A stretch of 64,000 bases of DNA from assembly GCF_964204645.1 (NCBI RefSeq), contig NC_134025.1:6701001-6765000 (forward strand), in the 5' to 3' direction. Origin of the DNA: Tubulanus polymorphus. Its lineage: Eukaryota; Nemertea; Palaeonemertea; Tubulaniformes; Tubulanidae. Position 1 is the first letter of the stretch, and every line of letters begins with the position of its first letter. Under the pieces are notes generated by a model. That model saw only the letters and a list, made by a program, of their open reading frames with translations. It had not been told where the DNA came from and did no database searches. Positions 1-12,352 of this stretch are shown here, piece by piece. A program made the translations under genes and the position numbers.

Positions 1-3000
1 CCTGCTTCTAAGAGCTAAATACAGGTATGGGTTCATCTTACTGTAAGAAACCAATTCCTGAAAGTTCTTTTTGACATTGAATTTGCATAATATTTTACAG
101 CCGCCAAGTGGAAATAGTAAATAGTGAACTATTTGAATGTGCTCTCACAGGTGATGCCAGTAAACTATACACAATATTGGAAGATGGTGACGATGTTAAC
201 AATACAGTGAGTAGCTATATTGATTCGCATGCTAGTTCCAAACTCATTCAATGTGGTGAAGAACAAGTATGATCTTGTGAACAGATACTTGGGTTACAAC
301 CTATTTACACCTATGAATACAAATAACTTTTTACTAAATGATTACAGAGTGGAGTGGGCGATTGGCCAATCTACCTGGCTGGTGAAAATGGTAATTTAGA
401 AGTTGTTTCTTTGCTTTATGAGGTATTGTATTAAATTCTTATTTTAATTTTCTAATTCTTATCATAAGATTTGAACTTTATAAGTATAATTTTATTAAAA
501 GGTAGATACATATCATTATCTACATACAAAATTCGTTTATTTGATGGTTTCATGTTTGTTTACTTTTTAGTTTGGTGGAAATGTTTCCAAAAAACATCCA
601 AATTCTGGTAATACATTACTGCATGTATTATGTGAAAGAGGACATTTAGAAATTGTTCAGTACTTGTTACAGTTTAGTCGTGCTCAGGTTGTTAAGCGTA
701 ATGAAACTAAACCTAACTTAGTGTATGTGAATGCTGTAAATAACCAAGGTAAAACTAGTCTCCAAATCGCTGCGGAAAGAGGTATGACTTGATCTTCTTC
801 TAGTTTCTCAATTTATTTTGATTGAAGATCATAACGTTCGGTTGATTTTGATATTGTCTGTAGGTTTGAGTAAGATAGTGAATCTACTGCTAAAACATGG
901 GGCAACAACAGCACTTGTGGATCAGACAGGAAATTTATTCCAGTGTCCCGAATACCAAGGCATACAAGTTCTATTAGAGACACATAGAGATGAAAGAATT
1001 CGACAGATTATTAACTTCATCGATGACAAACGGAAGCTCAATAGTTTGAAGTGCATATGGCAGCCACGGTTTGATCACAATTTACGTGATAGATGGGGTG
1101 ACACACCATTAATGATAGCGTGTAGACTAGGACGGATAGATGCAGTGAAGTTTTTACTACAGTCAGCGCTTTATGATTTAATTGATGAAAGTGACACTGA
1201 CAATGAAGACAGTGGGGCAGATTCTGATGAAGGTTCATTCTTGGCATCAAGCACATTCAGTCGTCAATCAACTAGGCTATCAGCAGCTGGTACAGGTAAC
1301 ATGTGCTATCTGTATGAAGCATAAAAATTCTTATGAAAAATTTATACATGTAACCAAATAGCAATAAACCCTTCTGAAATGATGCTTATTGAAGTTACAG
1401 GAAGTTTTAGGTGACTTTATTGTTTTAGCATTAAGGAGTGCAAGTAATTTTCGATATGAAGACCTCCGAAATGATCTTATGACACCAGTATCGACGTACA
1501 CTGTGACAACAGAAATCAACCAAAATCATGTGAACAGAATGCTCCAGACACCGAGATCGCGGATGAATACAGAAGAGACGATAGCAGATCTTACACAAAG
1601 TTATGATAGTTCATCAGATTACATAAGAAGAAGAAGAGAACGAACTGCATCTGAAGCAGAACTCCCTGCACATCATTCCTCAAACCTTCGGTAAATAAAC
1701 TTCAGGAATTTGGTTCATTTTTGTGCGCGGTTTTTCTAAAATGATGTCTTTTTATTTAGAAGAGTAATATCAGCTGAAGATATCGATTCGATGAAAGGAA
1801 ACGGAAAGACGTTTCTTGACCTTCACAATGAGAAATCAGAATCCAGCCAACAATTGGACTCATATCTGCAGAATCTTACATTGCACAAAGCTTCAATATT
1901 CACAGGTGAGCTGTAAGTTTATTAAATAGGTTTATACCAGCTGTTTATGTAATACGTGATTCTTATTGAAATTCATGCATTCATATCCATGGAAATATGC
2001 CTACATTATTGAACAAATAGAGAAAATAAATAAATGCCTGCTGTAAATTCTTAAATTTCAGGTCATCGAATCAGTCATGTGTGTGCTACGAATACCAGAA
2101 ATGGCCGAACTGCTGTTCATCGTACTATAGAATATGGTGATAACCTTAATATATTTGCGGCTTTGCTGTCTACTGATGAGAACTGCGTTAATATACAAGA
2201 CAATGAAGGCATTGGTCCAATTCATCTGGCTTGTAAACTTGGCAGGAAGAAAATCATAGAACGTCTGATGGTAAAAGATTTAAATTTATACCACTGTTAT
2301 TAAGTTCCAAGATGTAACCGGTACACAAAGTATTCTATGGACCAAATTTGACAAACATTTTGAACCTAGAATTTTGAAAGTAATTATCACTTTTACACAC
2401 TGATTTAATCCAAGGTTTTTAGTGAGACATGCTAAAGACTTACTGTATACTGATGATAAATCCAAACATTGATGCTTTAGTCAATTAGATATTGATATAC
2501 TTAACGATTCATACGGTATGAATCGCTTGGTATATCCTGCCAAAGGTAATAATAGCGTGCCATTAACAATAGTGTGCCTTTTCCTCGAAAGGGCTTGGTA
2601 GATACCTTATTGTAACAAAGCTATTTAAAAAGTCTATTACCCAAGAGCTATTTCAGGAGTTCATATACATATTGGTCAGTTTTAGTAATAGAAAGTTTGG
2701 TCAATCATTCAACAATTTTCTTTATTTCAGATGTCTCAGTCAGTCGATTTAAACGTACGAACATTAGATGGTAGATTACCTGAAGAAATGACGAACAGTA
2801 AAACGATTGAAAAACTGATCAAACAAAAACGTGAACAAAAACAACCGAATCGGCCACCTTCACCTGTTATATCTATCACCGCTAGTTCGATTAGTCGATT
2901 CGAAAAATCAACTATTGATATACAAACTTTACAGGATCAGTTCACAGCTTTGACCAATCAAGTCAGAGGTAAAACCCCTGCCTTATTTACTGATCAATAA
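1..3000 (+). CDS. Ankyrin-repeat protein, 5' end outside the window
   Basis: Nine exons can be joined with consistent phase and GT-AG borders: 1-24, 101-206, 348-422, 571-781, 864-1295, 1411-1690, 1760-1905, 2062-2270 and 2731-3000, ending in TAA. This gives about 583 visible residues. Ankyrin-type units are recognisable, for example GNTLLHVLCERGHLEIVQYL (from 613), GKTSLQIAAERG followed across an intron by LSKIVNLLLKHGA, GDTPLMIACRLGRIDAVKFL (from 1098), GRTAVHRTIEYG (from 2103) and GIGPIHLACKLGRKKIIERL (from 2211). Between the third and fourth lies an acidic and serine-rich low-complexity segment plus an RRRRER basic patch. The tail is polar, with PPSPVISITASS. Ankyrin repeats mediate protein binding; I see no kinase, death, SOCS or membrane domain, and I do not recognise the family. 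The upstream part of the gene lies before position 1. Confidence 0.85.
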
Positions 3001-3192
3001 GCACTGAATGACGTGAAATGTCAGTTATTTTCACTGCGTCCAAACCAAGCATTTGCAATCACTTGATTTGTTTTTTCCTTAACTACTTGTATATACGTAC
3101 AAATACGAAAAGATGTTAATGAATTGTAAATTTCATCAATTGTTATTGTGTTCTTTATATGTGTTTACACTGATTCATAAAAATTCTGATGC

Positions 3193-3198
3193 AATAAA
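3193..3198 (+). terminator. Polyadenylation signal of the ankyrin gene
   Basis: A canonical AATAAA lies 193 bases after the TAA stop at 2998-3000, giving a short 3' UTR. Nothing that looks coding follows in the next kilobases. Confidence 0.7.
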
Positions 3199-3480
3199 TT
3201 GTTAGATTACAGTATATTTTATTCTTTGGACTTTCTCAGTTTTTCATCACCTGCAATATAGAAGGCGAGCACACTGGAATCAGGATTGTCTTTCTGCGTA
3301 GTCAATCTTGTCTTAGGTTTCTAGCTGTATTTTGACGTAACTTCACCAAGCTGTTGTTTTTGGGATATTCTTATGCACCTGCGATTTGTTTCAAGATTGC
3401 ATCAAAGGACATTGATTCTTGATTAATTTTAAACTCTTTTAAGGCTGCATTTTGTCGTCTAGTATTTTGATAAAACTTGA

Positions 3481-3542
3481 AAACTGGTGGACAAATGCTA
3501 GTGACAATTTAAATTGTAGCCATGGCATTTGTCCACCAGTTT
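3481..3542. repeat. Hairpin-forming inverted repeat with 18-bp perfect arms
   Basis: Arms at 3481-3498 and 3525-3542 are exact reverse complements (AAACTGGTGGACAAATGC and its complement). The spacer contains a second palindrome, ACAATTTAAATTGT, so the RNA of either strand could fold into a stem of about 60 nt with one internal loop. It could be a degenerate foldback element or a small-RNA hairpin. I do not recognise a known miRNA seed. Confidence 0.75.
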
Positions 3543-4623
3543 ACTCTGACCAACTTTAGAGCAACCGGTCCAGTGTCGGTTAAGGGGGATGTTTGCCTCA
3601 ACCTTCTTTGACGATGTGAATTTTCAGAGGACAATGATTTTCAACAGAGAATAGCGAGACATTTTCTTTGAAATAACTTGATGGATCCATCAATGGAATA
3701 AATGAAATCCTTTTCCGCTTCTCCCAAGAATGTGGCTGTTAGAAATCTGTCGATCCAAGTTAAAGAAATATGTAACCATGAGCCTTACGTGCCAGATATG
3801 CAGGAAAGAAGTTAGTCACTTGCAGGAAAATCCGGTCATCACAGCTACTCTTATAATACTATAATACATATTTTCATCGAATTTTTTGTCTTAATGTCTT
3901 CCCTGACCCTGCTTGAGCTATTTTGTCCAGTGGTATAGGTCAGAAAATATGTTATCAAATGTTTTCTCCCTTCTCCCCTAGAAATATGGCTGTTAAAAAA
4001 TTGGTCATCCAAGCAAAAAAATGGCCTCTACTAATAAGGAAGCCCACGACTTCAGAATGAAAGAAAAAGTTTTATACAATAAATCCAATTACTTTATTCA
4101 TTATCAGATTACACTAGATGTTACATGAATCCTGGTTATTCGTGACCGCTTGGAGTGTGCGCGCATGTGTGAAGTAGGTGTTTACACTTTCTGAATATAC
4201 ATGTATATTACTGATTTCATAAATACACATCAGATTTTAAAACAATCTAATTGACACCGATATAACCTCACATCTCTACTAATGGATCATTAATGAACAC
4301 AAATAACTACTAGTCAGTGGCTGAAGATAGCACGAAACTACCGCAAACATCAACAGATTATTCACCTATTTACACATATATAAATAGCATGTAAAAAATT
4401 AAATATTTTTAACAATATAATTCACTCTCCTTATAAGAGATATACATGCTCATTAGTTAGCAGGCTGTAAATTTTAGGTTTTATCAATGAATTGTTTCTA
4501 TTGTCATTTTCTTTAAAGCAGTAATGAATTATATGTTATAATAGATGCCCATATATTCGTTCAATTAGTTGCAAAAAATCACAACTTTTTGACTGACAAG
4601 AAATGAACTGCGAGTACAACAGA

Positions 4624-4651
4624 TCGGGCATTATCAATTGATAATGCCCGA
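4624..4651. repeat. Perfect 28-bp palindrome
   Basis: Positions 4624-4637 (TCGGGCATTATCAA) are followed directly by their exact reverse complement at 4638-4651, with no spacer. It lies in AT-rich DNA that may be the distal 3' UTR of the minus-strand DNAJC7 gene. Confidence 0.8.
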
Positions 4652-6623
4652 CCAATAATTAAGATCCAACAGTCGAACTCACGTCAGTTGGTAGCCTTAT
4701 GGACGTCATACAAATAAAAACAATTACATAAGCTAAGAGTATAAGTGACTAAATGTACCAGTTAGAAAATAAAACTTACTTATTGAGAGTGAATAAGGAT
4801 TTCTCCAATAAGACATTCCCAATAAATTTTAGCGATTCTTACTTTAATTAATAGTTTTTATTTTTTTGTTTTCAATAATCGCCAGAATTTCACTATAGAC
4901 AATCGGAAAATATCCTGCAGCATTTAAAATAGGGGAAAACAGGATTTTAAAATCTATTCAGCCTGGGTGATAATATAGCTTGTAATGTGAGACGACGTAC
5001 GCAAGTTTGACTGAATCGTGAAAAGCATTTCACACAGAGCCAGTTACATAGCTAAGACTTAAAGGGCTAAACTCATTTTTACAAAACAACAGTTGAAATA
5101 TTATACTAGGTCGAGCTCAATGCAATACATATCCAGTAACAAAATTGGCCATGGGATTGAAACCCACTTTTGAACAGAAATCTTGGCTGTGTAACTGGGC
5201 CTGGAAAATGTGAACGAAAATAATATATCCTATCAGATTCTCGCAAACACCTACAGAAAATAAAAATAACCATATCACATTAAAGTTGCGGTGTTCGCTC
5301 ATCTCTTCAAGTAAACCTCTGTGTGATATGCATATGTCTTAAGTTCAGGAAAATATGTACAAATTTATACAAGTACACATTCAGAGACATACGCTTGCAT
5401 CAGTCTATAGATTTGGTTCGATTTCCATCATCATACATTTACATGCGTATCAAAAAGCCCAACAAGCCGATTAAAACCTTCCCAATAATAAATGAAATGA
5501 GTTTGGGGATATATCTATGCACTGTAATCATAAATGTACATAATGCAGGAGGTAATGAAACGAAGGTGACATGGCAGACACACTGGTATTTACAGTTTTA
5601 GCAAAACAAGGAGAGGAAATTCTGAAAAAGTTTTGCTGAGGGGCGACTACAGACATGTTGCAGGTGATGATGTCATAGTTTGTTTGCCAACCAGTGCTGG
5701 AAACTTGCCATACATAAACAAACAACAAAAGATCAAGCTTAAAGGATCTGCCATGTAGATCACATATTGCATTCGCCCAACAATATGGCTTAATCATATG
5801 GAAAATGGCCATGGCAGCATGACTCCTATCAGAGCAGCACATAGCAGGGCCAGTTCCCCCCAGAAATTTTGGAAAAGTGCCCTTTTTATGAATATTATTG
5901 TTCCAATAAAACTCCCCAAAAATGTTTATGGTAGTTATAATGGCTGGAAAAATAGAAGAAAAAACTGCTTATGTTTAATTATCACACATCGACAAATAGG
6001 TTTAGATGAGGTGAAATGAAATTTGATACAAAACAAAATATCAGGTTAATCAGAATCATGATATTATAGGAGCTTTGTTGTTTGAATGTATCAGGTTCCA
6101 TGGGGTATTTCATTTTTACCATGAATTTATGAGGGAGGAAAAGTGTTACACTGTAGACCTATTCTGGTCTATATACACACGCCGGCCTGCCGGTTGATTT
6201 AAGAACTGTCCTGTCTGACCTACACAAAGTGATCCATGGCAACCACGTAGTTGAGTGACAAGTGGAAACATAACATGTAAACATTCCATTGAGAAATGTT
6301 TTTTTGGCATGATTATATCCAAGAGAACCATCCAATATGCATTTGATATTGTCACATAGACAATGAAAATTTCAGTGTCCTGTTGCATGATCTCCATCAC
6401 GACTTCCTTACTCTGCGTTGCAGGGATCACAATACACTTATCATTTATCAACCATCATTCTAGTGGCGTGTGAATTGCACTTCTGTCATTTAACGAGGGA
6501 GTAGGTGATAATGACTATGATCCCCCTGAGACTATTAAGTGTACAGAGATATACACACATAACTGATTCGTTGTCTCATTTGTTCATCTATTAAATCTAT
6601 GTTTTATACGTGGATTTCTGTCG

Positions 6624-9600
6624 TCAAAATTGGAACGAAAATCCACCGGGAAACCCATGGCTATGATAACCACCTTGTTGTCCACCGGAACTGAACTGGA
6701 AATTTCCCGGTCCGCTAAAGAACATCTGGAATATACTATTCGGATCTATATCACCTGAAAACAGAAAGAATATCAATCACGTAGCTGCATAAATCTTTGA
6801 ACGCTCAGCCATTTCGATATTCAATATTTCTTCTAAATGAAGAAATGGTTTCAAGCATTGTGTTTTGAATCTTATTATATTCTGATCAAAGCAAAGATGC
6901 AAGTTGAATATGTCGAGAATCAGAAATATAAACATACCAAATCCACCTTCCATTTCTTCTAAATCTTGACCACTATCATATCTAGATTTCTTTTTAGAGT
7001 CACTAAGTATACTATAAGCTTCACCAAGTTCTTTAAACTTTAATTCTTCTTCCTTTTGTTTTTCTGTTGTTGCATGTGAATGACGATCTGCAATATGAAA
7101 CATATCAAAGGTTTTATGAATTATCTGATAGTGAAGTGTTATTTTAAATGGTAGTTTATCCATATAAGATGATTTTATCTGTTTACCTGGATGGTGAATC
7201 AGAGCACGTTTTCGATAAGCCTTTTTTATTTCGGCTTCAGACGCACATTTTTCAATTCCTAATATTTTGTAGTAGTCTTTCCTTTTACTTTTCTTTAATT
7301 CCAACTTAGCTGCATCCAGCAATGATTTGTTTTCTAAACAAGGCAAAATAATACAATACATCATTGAACGAGCATCTCTATCCTACTGAGGGAAATGCTC
7401 GTAAAATTAGTCATACTCACCTCTAGTTTTGTCTATCTTATAGACTTTTTCATAATCTTGCACTGCCTCTTCAAACTTCTCTAAATCCATAAAACTACGA
7501 AGAGATCCAACACACTCACAAGCATGGAACTTCTTGAGATTCAAACAACGCCGATAGGTCAGAATTGTTCAAATAACATTAAAATGTGCAGTTTATTTCA
7601 ACATCGAAGGCTATGAATCTTACCATTTAGCTCTCCTGAGATAAGCTTTAAGATAATTTCCATCTAATTCAATCGCTTGCGTACAATCTTCCTTTGCTTG
7701 TTCTAACTTATTGAGCTACGTGTAAAAAAATAATATCGTTATCATTGCGACTTATTGTCAGACAATAAGCTGGAACACCCAAAAAATCTATATCTTTAAT
7801 TAACGAGTTTATCTTGTAATAAAGCAATGACATCCAGCTGTCAATTACTAATCTATATCGAAACCCGCAGATACTAACCTTCGCACAGACGGTTGCTCGG
7901 TTACAGTAAAGTTTAGAGTTGGTATAAATATTGTGAGGATCAATTTCTAATGCTTCCGTATATATTCTATAAGCATCGTCGAATTTGCCTGATCTAAATG
8001 CCTGATTTCCTTCCTCTTTCTTTTGTATTAAAAGTTTCGCTTTCTAAACATAAGAAAAAAGAAAACAGATAGATTGACATGACGTATGATTGCCGACATA
8101 TTTTTGACCTGCCTTCGTAAATCCCCCGCCGCGACGCGTTAATGGTTAAATTAATTTCAATAGGATTTATCACCATGGTAATTATGATGATATTGCGAAG
8201 GGCGACGGCCACCTATTTTTGTAGTATCTATACGAACCTTATAAATGAGTTTAGCTTTAACATGATCGGGGGCTAGTCGCAAAACTTGCTGGAAATGTTG
8301 GAAGGCTTTGTCCACGTTGTCATCGTAATATAAACATAATCCACGTATATAAATAGCGTCCGCATTTAATGAATCCGACTGAAGTAAATCACTGAAAATA
8401 ACATATTTCACATTATGCCTTATATCATAAGTGTAAAAAACAGAGAAAAATCTGCGGCATTTCTTCCAGATAAATCTAGGCTATAATTGATGATGATGCT
8501 GATGCTAGTTAAGCTTACTTTGTGATATCCCTTGCTTCCGGGTATCGCTTCAAAAAACAAAGGGCTTCAGCTTTCTTCACTTTGAAACGAACGCACTGTG
8601 GACATCGCTGTAGACACCGGTCCATACAAAACAATGCCTGCAACAGACACGAAACTTTGTAAATCATAAATCACACCATACAAAGTTGGGGTTATTTGAC
8701 TGATCTAAGATAAAATTGAATGATCTCCACAGTAGAACTGGATCTGGACTGTAATGTAATTAATATAGACCAAAATAAGCGAGCTTGTATTTGATTTAAA
8801 TATTTAGGAAGGAACCTGAACTGTCAGTTAAATTGGAGTTTGAAATAAAAATCAGTTCATTTTCTATTCCAGGGTCCCTACAGATAAATCATTCCCGAAT
8901 TCAATGACTTTTTTATTAAGGAGTTTTCAAGGAGAAAATTTCAAATTTTGAGGAGTGTATTCATCACTTTCATATCCCCATTACTGTAGATTCCTCCTAA
9001 ATCGTTACTGTTTATCTCAGTAAACCATTTAATTCGGTGGAATCTGTGTGTACATGAGACCTATGGCAACCTTGGTCTAAAACATAAAAATTTTCTAATT
9101 GCTTATTTCTCTAAATTCAAGGAGTTTTTCAAGGACTTTTGGGTATTTTGCTCAAATTCAAGGATATTCAAGGACCTTGAAAAACCATATTGGTTTGGAA
9201 GTTTTCCTTAGTAGTGTCAATGTGCTCAAAACAATAACTCACTCTTCTGTAGTCTCCTTTTAGTATATCTTTTTCTGCCGACTCTTCGAACTGTTTAACA
9301 CATCGAGTGATCTGTATCTGTAATCAACATAGGAAACAGTGGTAAATATATCTGCCATCGAATCTTTTTTATCATATCAACTTTTTTTTATTACAAATCA
9401 AACTAGTATACCAAATTTGTGTTATCATTACTTACGTCCTCTTTGACTGTATTGTTTTCGGGTTCCATGCGTAAAACATGTTCATAAACCCTTTCAGCAT
9501 TTAACACATCACCAAGAGCCAGCAAACATTTCCCTTCTCTTATATAACCCTGAAAATGTGAACCATAATTTATAGAAAACAGATTAGAATTCATAATTGT

Positions 9601-11248
9601 TTATGAGACAGATTAAGAATTATCTGAGAGTTCTTCAACCATCATCCAAAACTAAATCTAAAGAGAAGGAAAATATACGCATGAAAACAGTGGCAGAGTA
9701 TGAAAATATATCATACCGAAAGGCTGTTGTTTTCTTTCATGAATTTACTAAATTACCTTGACAAATTTATCATCTATGGAGACAGCCTTTCTGGCATCAT
9801 CTAAAGCCTCTTTATACCGTCCTAACATCATCGAAGTCGCGCATCTATTTCCATAATAAGCAGCACAATCAGGGCATAAATCTGAGAAATTGAAAATAGA
9901 AAAATTAAATAACAATTCTCACTTTATTTGATGAATTGCGTAATAAATTCAGTTTTCATGGGGGAAAATATTTCAAGGTTACCTATAGCTTGGTTGTACA
10001 GTTCAAGGGCTGCTTTATAATTCTTTTTCTGATATTCGACATTTCCTTTAGATTTCTTTTCTTCGGCCATGAATGCTTTCCTGTTAAACCAGAGACAAAG
10101 ACCACGAGTTATAAATAACGTCTATTAATCTAATAAAAATTAAAATGACCCGCTCAAAAAGAAGGTTAATCCGCTGATCATTCAGAATTGTGCAATATTT
10201 TAAGCTACCAATTATAAAAGCCAAAATATACATTATACACACATATCATCATCAGCATCATCATCATCAGCATCATCATCATCAGGGTGGCCACTATCCG
10301 CTCATTTACAAATCCCCCGAGTGAATCTGAGAAATTTCTAGGTTTCAAATGTTACAATTCATTCATTTTTCATTGAATCACATAGGCCTATAGTTTTAAA
10401 AAAATGCACACCCCCACCCCCCCAGTCAACAACGGAATTCCTGAGTTTTCCAGGTTTTTGGTAAAATTTGTAAAATTCCACGGGTTTTCCCTAATTTATA
10501 TCTAGATTTTTCCAATTCCATGAGTTTTTCTGGTTTTCAAGGTTAGTCGCCACACTTTAATCATTTATCTCGCTTTCATTGTTAACTAATCACTAAGCAA
10601 TTAGTTGTCAATAACAATGTCATATAGGCCTATGTCGATGACAACTACAATAATTTGAATGGAAATTTTGACTTTTTAAGAGCCATGACACAAACAAGAA
10701 GACCGTATTTAGTTTCTTTTTGCTCTCTCCGCTGATTATAATATAATGTGAATTCTATAAAAGGCAGTTGTTATAATCAAACTCTTACATTTTACACACA
10801 AACAGCACAAATGAAGTCGTATGAATTTGAATATGATCACACTGCTGATCTGCCGAGCCTAAATCTAATTTAATGTCGCCAACCTGAACTCTTTTTACCG
10901 TCAAATCCTTAAACCAGAGGATACATAAGAATTCGGTTAAATCAAAATGAATATTCCGACATTAATACCAGCTTGCATGAGCTTCAAAGTGAAAGTGGTC
11001 ATCAAAGCTAAAGGAAGAATTCTCTGGAAAAGATAACTTCCGCATTTGTACTTCACAAATTCCGAAGTATCCAGTCGTTTTTTCCATCGACGTATACGAT
11101 AAATCAGGCGGTATTTTGTAACTTACGCTTCTGGGCCCTCGTCGACTTCCATCGATTCGGCATTTTGATCGCTGGAACCGTCAGAAATATCTGATTCCAT
11201 TTGGTTAGTACTCTTGTTCATCGGCGCACACTCCTCGACCGTCGACAT
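6624..11248 (-). CDS. DNAJC7: DnaJ homolog subfamily C member 7 (TPR2), TPR and J-domain co-chaperone
   Basis: Thirteen coding exons, all phase-consistent: 11248-11127, 10080-9983, 9881-9757, 9549-9436, 9317-9243, 8637-8519, 8391-8238, 8043-7879, 7715-7624, 7494-7421, 7333-7187, 7087-6938 and 6754-6624 (TGA). The product is 521 residues; vertebrate DNAJC7 has about 494. An acidic 40-residue leader precedes tandem TPR motifs (about residues 45-370; e.g. [20 protein letters not shown] and [12 protein letters not shown]). The J domain runs from about residue 398 ([10 protein letters not shown]) to 470, with the HPD motif at about 427-429; the codon for D is split by an intron. The C-terminus is Gly/Phe-rich (GGFSFQF). 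In this family the TPRs bind HSP70/HSP90 tails and the J domain stimulates HSP70 ATPase, passing clients between the two in the cytosol. The start was chosen as the first ATG of the leader exon. Confidence 0.96.
8868..9185 (+). repeat. Dispersed repeat family 1, copy A (in a DNAJC7 intron)
   Basis: This stretch resembles the reverse complement of 35325-35757 along most of its length. Shared blocks include GGAGNNAATTTCAAATTT, CATCACTTTCATA, GTACTGTTTATCTCAGT and TATTTCTC followed by AAGGAGTTTT and TATTTTGCTC. The copies are clearly diverged. No open frame is obvious, so this is a non-autonomous element or fragment of unknown class. Confidence 0.65.
10244..10284 (+). repeat. ATC/AGC trinucleotide microsatellite
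   Basis: This is an interrupted run of ATC with AGC variants, inside the first intron of the DNAJC7 gene and touching a dispersed element on its right side. Confidence 0.85.
10285..10555. mobile_element. MITE-like repeat family 2, copy C
   Basis: It starts with GGGTGGCCACT and ends with an inverted match (TTAGTCGCCACAC). The interior is made of short CCTGAG/TTTTCCAGGTTTT blocks. A second copy with the same ends and blocks lies at 29063-29292. Short TGGCCACT-type inverted termini and absence of coding potential suggest a non-autonomous DNA element. It sits in the first DNAJC7 intron. Confidence 0.6.
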
Positions 11249-12352
11249 TTTCATTTAGAAGAGTGGCATAACAGCGCCGTCTATTGGTCGAGCCGCTCGG
11301 GTTTTCTCGCTTTTGATAAATCGTAAAAACTCGGTAATTTCCGCTAGGTAGAATTTCTGGTGAGCAATATTCTTGAAAATACAATCGATTGTGTAGAAAC
11401 ACGATTCAAATATTTGATGTAGTAATATATATTCAATTTTAAATTAAAAATAACATCTCATAAAATAGAAAATTTAGCCTTCAGAGCTCCGTGACACGTC
11501 TTCGTGTAAACCCCATAGGTTGCTTCCATTGTTTAGTGTGTAGCTCGGTAAGTTCAACCTGAAATATTTTTCTTCAAATATAAACCAAATTTAGCTTGAT
11601 GGATACAAATTTTTCCGATCAGATCGCACTTAAAATATAACGTTAATTATACTGTATTTAAAGGTGCATTATTTATCTCATTTTGAGATAGAAACTTTAG
11701 AATCGAGATCGATTTAAGTCAACTAACTGGTCAAGCCCGAACGAATTTTTGCCTTGCGGCTTTGGAATGGAATGAAAAACCGGAGCGGGGGCCGCGGTGT
11801 GTGCCTACTAATTAGAAATTCAACGTTTAAATTCTAATTCTTCTGTAAATTAAAAGCTAACCCCCTCCCGTCATTGTAATCCTCGCCACCGTACCGGTAT
11901 TTCTTGGACTTGGTGCAGTAACTGATCACTAGTCCGTTGTTTTTAGGCGCTAATTAATTTTTTGCTTGTGAATTAGGCTTTAAGTTTAAAGAATTCAAGA
12001 TACAATACAAAACGCCCCTCATTAATTTGAAATGAATGTGCACTGGACAGTAGGAATAAGATAGGATGAGTAGCACTTATTATATGTATGTTAATGACCA
12101 TTGTTGTTGGCATGTAGTGATCCAAGCAGACATGTCTGAACAGGCATCAAATATTCTCATTGTTTGTCTCATAATTGAGTCCTGTCATCACTTGTGTGAT
12201 TGAGCATAGACAAAGTAGGCTAATGGGACCTGAACAATTAACTACCAAGATTGCCCACCTAGAATAAAAAGCTCTGGTCAGAGCTAAAGTCTTCATTCTT
12301 TTTCAGTTGATCATTTGGTTCAGAGAATCCTTGTCTAATACCTAACTGAAAT
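11249..12352. promoter_or_regulatory. Divergent promoter region between DNAJC7 and the SR gene
   Basis: The region separates two start codons pointing away from each other (11248 on minus, 12353 on plus), so it must hold both promoters and 5' UTRs. CAGCGCCGTCTATTGG at 11272-11287 contains an ATTGG (CCAAT-box) core and resembles a CTCF core site. I found no convincing TATA box and no coding exon. A non-coding first exon of the SR gene is possible but not demonstrable. Confidence 0.55.

Larger units (their letters stand above)
3199..6623. other. Intergenic region plus probable 3' UTR of the DNAJC7 gene
   Basis: There is no exon I can support here on either strand. The longest open frames (5323-5601 +, 5528-5842 -, 6146-6451 -) lack family resemblance and splice context. 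The part nearest 6624 is probably DNAJC7 3' UTR. No AATAAA on the minus strand lies close to the stop; the nearest I saw is around 4857-4862. Two strong inverted repeats (3481-3542 and 4624-4651) are listed separately. Confidence 0.6.

Noticed and set aside
6146-6451. 101-residue minus-strand frame downstream of DNAJC7
   Set aside because: Lies in the likely DNAJC7 3' UTR and has no recognisable motif.
10244-10284. CRISPR-like array
   Set aside because: A simple ATC/AGC microsatellite with no spacers; none of the tandem arrays in the window has unique spacers of constant length.
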